64,000 bases of DNA from DIGJ01 sp041739345 (GTDB taxonomy: Bacteria; Bacillota; Clostridia; Lachnospirales; Lachnospiraceae), in NCBI GenBank assembly GCA_041739345.1, contig JBGSNZ010000021.1, positions 124,001-188,000 of the forward strand. Direction: 5' to 3'. Under the pieces are notes generated by a model, which searched no databases, had not been told where the DNA came from, and saw nothing but the letters and a program-made list of their open reading frames with translations. Position numbers and translations under genes: made by a program. Shown here one piece after another: positions 54,465-62,437 of this stretch (positions within the stretch are counted from its first letter, which is position 1; the number at the start of each line of letters is the position of its first letter).

Positions 54465-56750
54465 ATGATTAAGTTATTTGAAAAAGGTGCTTATTTAATA
54501 AATGGTACAGAATTAGTCGAAGAAAATGCAGAAATAGAAGCTTTATTAGCAAGTAAACTTGGTAGTAAAAAAGTTAGTAAAGAGGAAGCAAAACGTGGAA
54601 CTATGGCCTATGGCATCATGGAAGAACATAATACATCTAAAAGTATGGACAAGCTTAAAATAAAATTTGATAAACTTACATCGCATGATATTACCTTTGT
54701 TGGTATTATTCAAACAGCAAGAGCATCTGGTCTTGAAAAGTTCCCAGTACCATATGTATTAACAAACTGTCATAACAGTCTGTGCGCGGTTGGAGGAACA
54801 ATCAATGAGGATGACCATATGTTTGGACTATCCTGTGCAAAGAAATATGGCGGAATCTATGTTCCACCTCACCAGGCAGTTATTCATCAGTTTGCAAGGG
54901 AAATGCTTGCAGCAGGAGGTAACATGATTCTTGGTTCGGATAGCCACACCAGATATGGTGCGCTTGGAACGATGGCAATAGGAGAAGGCGGTCCGGAAAT
55001 TGTAAAACAGTTATTATCAAAGACCTATGATATTAATATGCCAGACGTAGTGGGCGTTTATTTAACTGGAACACCTCAAAAGGGAGTTGGGCCACAAGAT
55101 ATCGCACTCGCTATTATTGGTGCAGTATTCTCAAATGGCTATGTAAATAATAAAGTAATGGAATTTGTCGGAGACGGCGTGGATCATATGAGTGTTGATT
55201 ATCGTATTGGCGTCGATGTTATGACAACGGAAACTACTTGTTTATCTTCGATTTGGAAGACCGATGAAAAGGTTAAAGAATTTTATGACATTCATATGCG
55301 TCCTTTGGATTACAAAGAAATGCAACCAAAGGAGATTGCATATTACGATGGAATGGTTTATGTAGATTTGTCGAAAATCAAACCAATGATTGCGATGCCA
55401 TTTCATCCAAGTAATGTTTACACCATTGATGAGTTAAACAAAAATCTTATGGATATTCTTGATGATGTAGAAAAAAAAGCACTTGTTAGTTTGGATAATA
55501 GCAAGGTGAAATATACCTTAAAAGATAAGGTTCGCAATGGCAGATTGTATGTAGAACAAGGTGTTATTGCTGGTTGTGCCGGCGGTGGATTCGAAAATAT
55601 TTGTGATGCTGCGGACATTTTAAAAGGAAAATATATCGGAGCAGACGAATTCTCGCTAAGTGTATATCCAGCCAGCCAGCCAATTTACATGGAACTTGTC
55701 AAAAATGGAAAAGTGGCAGACCTTATGGCTACGGGAGCTACCCTTCGTACCGCTTTTTGTGGACCATGTTTTGGAGCCGGAGATGTACCAGCCAATAATG
55801 GCTTAAGTATTCGTCATTCTACCAGAAACTTCCCGAACCGTGAAGGTTCTAAAATTACTACGGGTCAGATTGCATCTGTGGCATTGATGGATGCACGTTC
55901 GATTGCTGCAACTGCAGCAAATCAAGGATATTTAACGGCTGCAACGGATATCGATGTAACGTTTGGTAAACCAAAATATTTCTTTGACCGTACGATTTAT
56001 GATAACAGAGTGTACAATGGACTTGGTAAAGAACAGACAAGCCGTGAATTAAAATTTGGACCTGGTATTGTAGACTGGCCAGAGATGGTAGAGCTTACAG
56101 ATGATATTTTACTTCGTGTTGTTTCGGTTATACACGATCCTGTTACAACGACAGATGAATTAATTCCATCTGGAGAAACGTCTTCCTATCGTTCCAATCC
56201 ATTAGGACTTGCTGAATTTACGCTATCCCGTAAAGATCCAGCTTATGTTGGAAAAGCAAAGGCGGTTCGTGCGGTAGAAGAAATTCGAAGAACAAATAAC
56301 TGTCCTATGAACGAAGATGAAGATTTTAAGAAAGCTTTTGAAGTAATAAAAACAGCATATCCTCAGGTATCGGCAAAACAAACCGAAATCGGAAGTGTTA
56401 TCTATGCGGTAAAGCCAGGTGATGGTTCTGCCAGAGAGCAGGCTGCAAGCTGCCAGAGAGTACTAAGTGGACTTGCTAATATCGCGTCGGAATATGCAAC
56501 GAAAAGATACCGTTCCAATTTAATTAACTGGGGAATGCTTCCATTCCTATTGGATGGAAAAGAACCATTTGAAAATGGAGATTTTATCTTTATCAAAGAT
56601 ATCAAATCAGCGGTAGCAAATAAAGATAGTGAAATTAAAGCATATGTAGTAAAAGATACATTAAAAGAATTCACTTTAAAGCTTGGGGAATTAACGGATG
56701 ATGAGCGTACGATTATTGAGAAAGGCTGTCTCATTAATTATTATCGCTAA
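54465..56750 (+). CDS. Aconitase-superfamily hydratase (YbhJ-like)
   Basis: A 761-residue aconitase-family enzyme most like E. coli YbhJ, a putative hydratase without proven substrate. The family features are present: TNCHNSLCAVGGTINEDDHMFG, ILGSDSHTRYGALGTMAIGEGG, a [4Fe-4S] site with Cys near 369 (AGCAGGGFE) and Cys near 431/434 (FCGPCFGAG). RHSTRNFPNREGSK and the C-terminal swivel domain (RYRSNLINWGMLPFLLDGKEPFENGDFIFI) follow. The cluster ligands are complete, so it is probably active on some hydroxy acid. No TCA or leucine genes are adjacent. AGGAGG precedes the ATG. Confidence 0.85.
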   Translation: MIKLFEKGAYLINGTELVEENAEIEALLASKLGSKKVSKEEAKRGTMAYGIMEEHNTSKSMDKLKIKFDKLTSHDITFVGIIQTARASGLEKFPVPYVLTNCHNSLCAVGGTINEDDHMFGLSCAKKYGGIYVPPHQAVIHQFAREMLAAGGNMILGSDSHTRYGALGTMAIGEGGPEIVKQLLSKTYDINMPDVVGVYLTGTPQKGVGPQDIALAIIGAVFSNGYVNNKVMEFVGDGVDHMSVDYRIGVDVMTTETTCLSSIWKTDEKVKEFYDIHMRPLDYKEMQPKEIAYYDGMVYVDLSKIKPMIAMPFHPSNVYTIDELNKNLMDILDDVEKKALVSLDNSKVKYTLKDKVRNGRLYVEQGVIAGCAGGGFENICDAADILKGKYIGADEFSLSVYPASQPIYMELVKNGKVADLMATGATLRTAFCGPCFGAGDVPANNGLSIRHSTRNFPNREGSKITTGQIASVALMDARSIAATAANQGYLTAATDIDVTFGKPKYFFDRTIYDNRVYNGLGKEQTSRELKFGPGIVDWPEMVELTDDILLRVVSVIHDPVTTTDELIPSGETSSYRSNPLGLAEFTLSRKDPAYVGKAKAVRAVEEIRRTNNCPMNEDEDFKKAFEVIKTAYPQVSAKQTEIGSVIYAVKPGDGSAREQAASCQRVLSGLANIASEYATKRYRSNLINWGMLPFLLDGKEPFENGDFIFIKDIKSAVANKDSEIKAYVVKDTLKEFTLKLGELTDDERTIIEKGCLINYYR

Positions 56751-56777
56751 AGTATGAAATAAGGATGCTATTAAATT

Positions 56778-56920
56778 TAGTTTGTGCTCAATTTGCATCT
56801 CGGGGCACAAAGAGAATGTGCTAGAACCTCAATACGATTATCAATTTTAATAAGCCATAGACAATGAAAAACGAGTGATTAGGGTCACTCGTTTTTCAAC
56901 ATTCTCAGTTATTGCATATA
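56778..56920. repeat. Dispersed palindromic element, copy 2 (decayed, right arm missing)
   Basis: The left half matches copies 1 and 3 (GGGGCACAAAGAGAATGTGC, then CCTCAATACGATTATCAATT and AATAAGCCATA). It reaches the central hairpin ACGAGTGATT...GGTCACTCGT near 56871-56894. After that only a stump (AACATTCTC, able to pair with GAGAATGT in the left arm) remains. The ATACGATTA-like right half is lost. Located between the hydratase (+) and the AI-2E transporter (-). Confidence 0.75.
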
Positions 56921-56934
56921 TGTTATGATTACAT

Positions 56935-58317
56935 TTATTTCTTTTGATTTTCGTCTTCTTTCTTATGATCGGAAGAAGTGGATTTATTAATTTTGTTATT
57001 GGTAGATTTATCATTTATAATGGTTTTTTCACCTGCCTGAAAATCAAACGGTACTCTAGGTATATAAATCACGTTGCCATCTTTCCACTGTATACATTCT
57101 ATTTCTTCGTATTCTTCTGAGGTTTGCCTCAGTTTCTTTTTTGCCAACAAGGAAGATACGATTCGGCTGATAACATAATAAATAACAGCAAAGGTAGGAA
57201 CTCCAATTAGCATACCAAGCAAGCCGAATAATCCACCACCAAGCAAAATGGAAAACACAACCCAAAATGCAGATAGACCAGTTGAATCACCTAAAATCTT
57301 AGGTGAGATAATATTTCCATCGATTTGTTGTAATACGAGAACAAATATAATAAAGTATAGCGCATGAATAGGACTCGTAACTAAAATAAATAAAGCACTT
57401 GGAATCGCACCAATATAAGGACCAAAGAAAGGTATAATATTTGTACAACCGACAATTACACTGATAAGCAGGGCATACGGAACATTTAAAATAGAAAGCC
57501 CAATGAAACAAAGTACTCCGACAATAGATGCATCAATCATTGCGCCAATGATATATCTGCTGAAAATCCGATTGCTTTCACGAGCCACTTCAATTATCTC
57601 ATTTGCAACAGAATGATGAAAAATTGCATAGACTATCATTTTACTCTGTGCACAAAACTTTTCTTTGCCTGTTAAAACATAAATGGAAATAATCAGTCCT
57701 ATGATAAGATTTTTTAATACATTTAAAAAGCTGAGGAGTCCATTTGCAAAGTAGGTCGCCCAGATATTTAACTGTGGCAACAAATCGCCTTGTGCCCATT
57801 GTTGAAAATATAAAGTGGCTTTTTCAATCATTTGATCAATATAGTTTGCCACCATTTTATTCGATATGGTAAGGGATTCTACCCAGTCACTTAATAATGT
57901 AATATTACTTGGAAGAGTTTTAATAATGCTAACAATGGTAACATATAATTGTGGTAAGATTAAACTTCCTAAAATATAAACAATGACGCAAGCAATAATA
58001 AGAGAAATAAAGATGCTTACACTTCGTATAATGCGTTTTGCCTTGTCTTGATTTTTGGCCTTATTTAAAAATATTTGCAGTAATTTGTGCTCAAAAAATG
58101 TTACAACTGGGTTCAATATATAGGCAATTACAAGCCCCAATATAATTGGTTGTAAGATAGAGAATATTTTACCGAAAAAAGTTTGAATGGCATCCATTCG
58201 AAAGAGTAAAAAGAAAAAAATCACGGAGGCAGCAATCACCAGAAAACTTACAATCCCCTGATATAGATATTTTCGTAAGCCGGCTCGTGTGCTGGTTGGT
58301 GTTACCTCAATTTTCAT
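56935..58317 (-). CDS. AI-2E/TqsA-PerM family transporter
   Basis: A 460-residue polytopic membrane protein with about eight spans in the AI-2E transporter family arrangement. The opening spans and IILGLVIAYILNPVVTFFEH are near the N-terminus. Later come NIIPFFGPYIGAIPSALFIL, QQIDGNIISPKILGDSTGLSAFWVVFSILLGGGLFGLLGMLIGVP. Members include TqsA, YtvI and others whose substrates vary (autoinducer, Na+/H+, osmolytes); this one is undetermined. A ~70-residue hydrophilic C-terminal tail ends in Lys/Asp-rich sequence. I prefer the ATG at 58317, which has GGAAAGG at a proper distance, over that at 58323. Confidence 0.85.
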   Translation of the reverse strand: MKIEVTPTSTRAGLRKYLYQGIVSFLVIAASVIFFFLLFRMDAIQTFFGKIFSILQPIILGLVIAYILNPVVTFFEHKLLQIFLNKAKNQDKAKRIIRSVSIFISLIIACVIVYILGSLILPQLYVTIVSIIKTLPSNITLLSDWVESLTISNKMVANYIDQMIEKATLYFQQWAQGDLLPQLNIWATYFANGLLSFLNVLKNLIIGLIISIYVLTGKEKFCAQSKMIVYAIFHHSVANEIIEVARESNRIFSRYIIGAMIDASIVGVLCFIGLSILNVPYALLISVIVGCTNIIPFFGPYIGAIPSALFILVTSPIHALYFIIFVLVLQQIDGNIISPKILGDSTGLSAFWVVFSILLGGGLFGLLGMLIGVPTFAVIYYVISRIVSSLLAKKKLRQTSEEYEEIECIQWKDGNVIYIPRVPFDFQAGEKTIINDKSTNNKINKSTSSDHKKEDENQKK

Positions 58318-58445
58318 AAGCATATCCTTTCCAAAAAAAGCTAAATTGTTTTAGTATGAATATTATAGCAGATTAAGGTTGAAATAAAAGCACTTTTCCT
58401 TTTTTTCTTCATATGTTATTAGAAAAAGGAAATTGAGGCTAGATT

Positions 58446-58991
58446 ATGGCATATAAAGTAACAGTTGATGCAGGACATGGCGGATTTGATAATGGAGCAA
58501 CATTTAACGAGCGTAAGGAAAAAGACGAAGTTCTACGCCTTGCACTGCTTGTAGGACAAATTTTATCAGACAATGGGATTGATGTTAATTATACGAGGAC
58601 AATTGATGTATATCAACGTCCTGCGAGAAAAGCTGAGATAGCAAATTTAAGTGGCTCCGATTTTTTTGTGTCAATGCATCGAAATTCCGGCGAGTATCCA
58701 AATCAATATAATGGTGTGCAGACATTGATCTACAATAAAGGAGATATAAAAGAAGTATTTGCAAAGAATATTAATCAGGAATTAGGTGAAGTGGGATACA
58801 ATGTAATTAATGTAGAAGAGAGACCAAATTTGGTTGTTCTAAATCAGACCCAAATGCCTGCAGTATTAGTAGAAGCTGGATTTATTAATACAGACGTAGA
58901 TAATAAGCTATTTGATGAAAAATTTTATGAAACAGGAAATGCAATCGCAAGAGGAATTATTAAGACAATTGTTGACGAAAATCTTTCATAA
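58446..58991 (+). CDS. N-acetylmuramoyl-L-alanine amidase, without signal peptide
   Basis: A 181-residue single-domain Amidase_3 that cuts between MurNAc and the stem peptide. The zinc ligands His (DAGHGGFDNG, near 11), Glu (near 24) and His (SMHRNSGE, near 78), and the catalytic Glu (VEAGFINT) are present. There is no signal peptide, membrane anchor or cell-wall-binding repeat. Such bare amidases are known from sporulation mother-cell lysis (CwlC-like) or prophage lysis. No phage genes are nearby, so the former is more likely, as inference. Confidence 0.88.
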   Translation: MAYKVTVDAGHGGFDNGATFNERKEKDEVLRLALLVGQILSDNGIDVNYTRTIDVYQRPARKAEIANLSGSDFFVSMHRNSGEYPNQYNGVQTLIYNKGDIKEVFAKNINQELGEVGYNVINVEERPNLVVLNQTQMPAVLVEAGFINTDVDNKLFDEKFYETGNAIARGIIKTIVDENLS

Positions 58992-59074
58992 AAACTATAT
59001 TTAAAAAAATTATCTTTTCATTTTAAAACACTTATTATAAAATGAAACAAATGAGAAAGAAAGGATGTAGTAGT

Positions 59075-59911
59075 GTGGCAGAATTTATCGATGGAAAAAA
59101 GTTTTCACAACAAATAAAAGACGAACTTCATGAAAAAGTAGCAGAGTATAAAGAACGAGGAACAGAAATTTGTTTGGCAGTCATTCAGGTTGGAACCGAT
59201 CCTGCTTCTTGTGTTTATGTTGGAAATAAAAAGAAAGCTTGTGATTATATCGGGATTAAATCCCTTTCTTTTGAGCAAAATGAAGATATGAAAGAAGAGG
59301 ATTTAATTAATTTAATTGATAAACTGAATAAAGATGATACGGTACATGGTATTTTAGTACAACTTCCATTGCCAAAGCACATTAATGAAAACCATATAAT
59401 AAAAGCAATTGATCCAAAGAAGGATGTAGATGGGTTTCATCCTGAGAGTGTTGGAGCAATCAGTATTGGACAAAAAGGTTTTGTTTGTTGTACACCGGCA
59501 GGTGTTATTGAGTTGTTAAAACGTTCCAATATTGAAATTGAAGGAAAGGAATGCGTCGTTCTTGGAAGAAGTAATATTGTTGGAAAACCAATGGCGCGTC
59601 TTTTATTACAAGAAAATGGAACGGTAACCGTTTGCCATTCTAAAACAAAGAATCTGAAAGAAATTACGAAACGCGCGGATATTTTGGTTGCAGCAATAGG
59701 CAAGCCTAAGTTCATAACCGATGAATATGTAAAAAAAGGAGCAGTTGTCATCGATGTTGGTATCCATCGTGATGCAAATAATAAACTTTGCGGTGACGTG
59801 GATTTTAATTCGGTAGAACCAATTGCATCCTATATAACGCCAGTACCAGGCGGAGTAGGCCCAATGACAATTGCAATGTTGATGAAAAACTGCGTGCAAG
59901 CCGTAGAATAA
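59075..59911 (+). CDS. folD: Bifunctional methylene-THF dehydrogenase/methenyl-THF cyclohydrolase
   Basis: A 278-residue FolD interconverting 5,10-methylene-THF and 10-formyl-THF, next step to fhs. It shows SYVxxK-type VYVGNKKKACDYIG (catalytic Lys), VQLPLPKHI, NAD(P)-binding GRSNIVGKPMARLL and the C-terminal TPVPGGVGPMTIAMLMKN. I use the GTG at 59075, preceded by AAAGGATGT, since it gives the typical length and MAEFIDGK opening. The ATG at 59042 would add 11 odd residues. The next ORF starts 30 nt later. Confidence 0.95.
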   Translation: MAEFIDGKKFSQQIKDELHEKVAEYKERGTEICLAVIQVGTDPASCVYVGNKKKACDYIGIKSLSFEQNEDMKEEDLINLIDKLNKDDTVHGILVQLPLPKHINENHIIKAIDPKKDVDGFHPESVGAISIGQKGFVCCTPAGVIELLKRSNIEIEGKECVVLGRSNIVGKPMARLLLQENGTVTVCHSKTKNLKEITKRADILVAAIGKPKFITDEYVKKGAVVIDVGIHRDANNKLCGDVDFNSVEPIASYITPVPGGVGPMTIAMLMKNCVQAVE

Positions 59912-59941
59912 TTTATGGAAATAATAAAATTGGAGAATAGT

Positions 59942-60382
59942 ATGGAAAATACTTATTTAGAATATGGCGGAGAACGATATGAAATTTTATTGAAAGAATC
60001 ATCGCTAAAAAAAGAAAATTTGCATATTGAAGATTATGTTTTGTTTATAGAAGATGAGCCATCAAACTATCGTGGCGGTATTGTAATTGCAAAGGATCTT
60101 AAAAATCCATTTGATTTTATTGAAAGTTATCCCTGCTATAGCTACCAGACAGTGATGGAACTTGTATTTAATGAAGGGAAACTAATTACAACAATTAATC
60201 ATAGCAAAGCAATGCACCGTATCAGAATGAATATTGAAAAAGGTCTGCGTAGCATTGATAATGAGATGGATTTGGCTAGTATAAATAAATTTCTTCATGC
60301 TACCTTTGTAAAAAAATATGCCGGTCAAAACTCTATCTTTGACAGATGGTGGTTGTTTCGACGCAGACGTAATAAAAAATAG
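59942..60382 (+). CDS. Unknown protein downstream of folD, 146 aa
   Basis: I do not recognise it. It is a soluble, mixed alpha/beta-looking protein with YLEYGGERYEILLKESSLKK, ESYPCYSYQTVMELVFNEGK, a helical HRIRMNIEKGLRSIDNEMDL and a strongly basic tail (FDRWWLFRRRRNKK). The basic tail could contact nucleic acid or membrane. Start at 59942, where GGAG lies 6 nt before the ATG; the ATG at 59915 lacks any ribosome site. It is probably co-transcribed with folD and ends just before palindrome copy 3. Confidence 0.65.
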   Translation: MENTYLEYGGERYEILLKESSLKKENLHIEDYVLFIEDEPSNYRGGIVIAKDLKNPFDFIESYPCYSYQTVMELVFNEGKLITTINHSKAMHRIRMNIEKGLRSIDNEMDLASINKFLHATFVKKYAGQNSIFDRWWLFRRRRNKK

Positions 60383-60391
60383 AACGGAACG

Positions 60392-60621
60392 GTTGCAAAA
60401 AAAGAGGCTATGTTCAATTTGCTTATCGAGGCACAAAGAGCATGTACTCAAACCTCAATACGATTAGCAATTTTAATAAACCATAGGCAATACAAAACGA
60501 GTGATTGTGGATCACTCGTTTTGTATTATTGTCTTATTAAAATAATCGTATAAATTCGGTTTGAGCACATGCTCTTTGTGCCTCGATAAGCAAATTAGGA
60601 TATAGGCTTTTGTATTGCAAC
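60392..60621. repeat. Dispersed palindromic element, copy 3
   Basis: Arms 60416-60454 and 60558-60596 are complementary at 38 of 39 positions. Outer short pairs extend to GTTGCAA (60392-60398) and TTGCAAC (60615-60621). The internal halves share CCTCAATACGATTAGCAATT on the left and TCTTATTAAAATAATCGTAT on the right with copy 1. The centre is ACGAGTGAT-TGTGG-ATCACTCGT. Non-coding, between the unknown gene at 59942 (+) and the membrane protein gene at 60659 (-). Confidence 0.85.
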
Positions 60622-60658
60622 AATCTATTATCCAATAATCTTTTAAAAATATCTGTTA

Positions 60659-62293
60659 TTACTGGATGCCCGTAACTGTATTATAGTCGGTTCCTTCAAG
60701 ATAAGAAAAGGTAATGGTGTCGCCTTCAGAGTATTTTACAATGGAAATCATATCTGCAACTACGATATCGTAGATGGTGGAACTACCATTCAGTAAAAGG
60801 AAATAGTGCGAGTTACCATCAATAACACATGGTGAAATCTTACGAATCACCCCAGTTGAGGTTGCATTACTTGCAACATCATTTATATTGATGTTATTTT
60901 CTTTTAACTGAGTAATATAATCTTTTTCACATTGGCTAATGGTATCACCAATTGCTACAACAGTATATTGTTCGATATTAACCATGGCATATTTCTTGAC
61001 AAGCCCTGAATTATCTTTTAAAGCAATAAAGTAAGTTGGTTCATCTACGATATTTAAAAGAAGTGGGAAAGTAGCGTTGTATGCTAAGTTTTGAACTTTT
61101 CCTTCTGCAGAAGCCATAGCTGAGTATTCTTTTGCTCCAGAAATGGAATAGTACCTTGTTTGTGCAGTTCGCTGATTCATTAATACAAAACCAACAATAG
61201 ATTCATCGCTGGTAACGCTGGTTATGCCGGTATATACCCAAACATCATCCTCTAATGCAATGTAGTTATAACCTTCGGTAGTCTGAAGACAATCTTTTTG
61301 ACTAAAAAGTGAGTTAAAATAACCGTGCTTCAAAGTGCCATAGTAATTATAATAGGAAACTAATAATTCGGAAGAGTATACACGGTCTATCCAGGTAGGA
61401 ACATCTTTAACCTTATAGTTTTGAAGTTCACCGGTTATCGCATTGACTAGTATTACATTTTTTACACTCTGACCACCAAATAAGCCGATGGTATAATCTT
61501 TAACTGGGCATACCCAAAAAGGTGTGCCATCATCATCAACCTCAAAATTGATGGTATCAAAGATGTAAGTAGGATAGTTAAAACGAAGGTAACGGTAAAT
61601 ATATCTTCCAAAGTGTTCGGATTCGGAGTATTTTATTCCATCTGTAAGCTTCACGCACTCAGCAACTTGTGTTGTCATGTCAATTTTAATGTAAGCTGGT
61701 AATCCATTGCTTCGGTTTGTCAGCCATTTAAATACACTGGCATATTTAAGCGGAGTAACACGGACGGGTTTATCATTTTGATTAATTTGTACGTAGTTAT
61801 TAGCAACTTCAAACTGCGATACATATTCAACCATACTACCCATTTTTCTTGAACCAAGCAGTTCTGCGGATTCTTTATCCAATATAGGTATATCACCAAA
61901 TGATATTTCTTTTACATCCTCAGTAAAATCACGATCTTGGATTTCAATCAAGTCCCTGTATTTTCCAGCATTAATAATCGGAGAGGATAAAATACCTCCA
62001 ATGATAAAAACTAAAACTAAGAACAATGTTACAGTCGTAAGGAATTTAAAGATACGATTTTTTTTGAGTGGTTTCATTAAATTGATATCAACTGCTCCGC
62101 CAGTTCTTTGATGAAGCTTCACCCGGTTCCCTAAAATAACTGAGATTATGGTTGCGATTATAAAACAGGCAATGATAAAGAACCAAAACTCAACCGAATG
62201 AATATTAATTGCTGGTAAATAAATATAATAGCTTATAGATCCAATTAACAATAATAAAATTAGTGCAAGTAAAACAAATTTTGCTTTTTTCAT
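60659..62293 (-). CDS. Unknown membrane protein, 544 aa, three N-terminal spans
   Basis: Not recognised by name. Three hydrophobic spans lie in the first ~110 residues (VLLALILLLLIGSISYYI; FWFFIIACFIIATIISVIL; FLTTVTLFLVLVFIIGGIL). A large, probably extracytoplasmic domain (~430 residues) follows, with many aromatic and beta-type stretches. Examples are NRSNGLPAYIKIDMTTQ, GTPFWVCPVKDYTIGLFGG and VKNVILVNAITGELQNYKV, the latter recalling PepSY-like 'propeptide' repeats. No catalytic signature could be identified. It is a single gene, diverging from rimO. The C-terminus (DTITFSYLEGTDYNTVTGIQ) may be an OB/SH3-like beta module. Confidence 0.75.
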   Translation of the reverse strand: MKKAKFVLLALILLLLIGSISYYIYLPAINIHSVEFWFFIIACFIIATIISVILGNRVKLHQRTGGAVDINLMKPLKKNRIFKFLTTVTLFLVLVFIIGGILSSPIINAGKYRDLIEIQDRDFTEDVKEISFGDIPILDKESAELLGSRKMGSMVEYVSQFEVANNYVQINQNDKPVRVTPLKYASVFKWLTNRSNGLPAYIKIDMTTQVAECVKLTDGIKYSESEHFGRYIYRYLRFNYPTYIFDTINFEVDDDGTPFWVCPVKDYTIGLFGGQSVKNVILVNAITGELQNYKVKDVPTWIDRVYSSELLVSYYNYYGTLKHGYFNSLFSQKDCLQTTEGYNYIALEDDVWVYTGITSVTSDESIVGFVLMNQRTAQTRYYSISGAKEYSAMASAEGKVQNLAYNATFPLLLNIVDEPTYFIALKDNSGLVKKYAMVNIEQYTVVAIGDTISQCEKDYITQLKENNININDVASNATSTGVIRKISPCVIDGNSHYFLLLNGSSTIYDIVVADMISIVKYSEGDTITFSYLEGTDYNTVTGIQ

Positions 62294-62437
62294 AGTTTCT
62301 TCCTTTCATTTATATAAAGAGATAATACCATGAAAGTTCGCAAATTGAAATAGCATCCTTGTTTTTGGTATTTCCTTTTTTTCAAAAGAATGGTACAATA
62401 ATGGGACGAAAATAGAAAAGGAAGGAAAGGTACCAAA

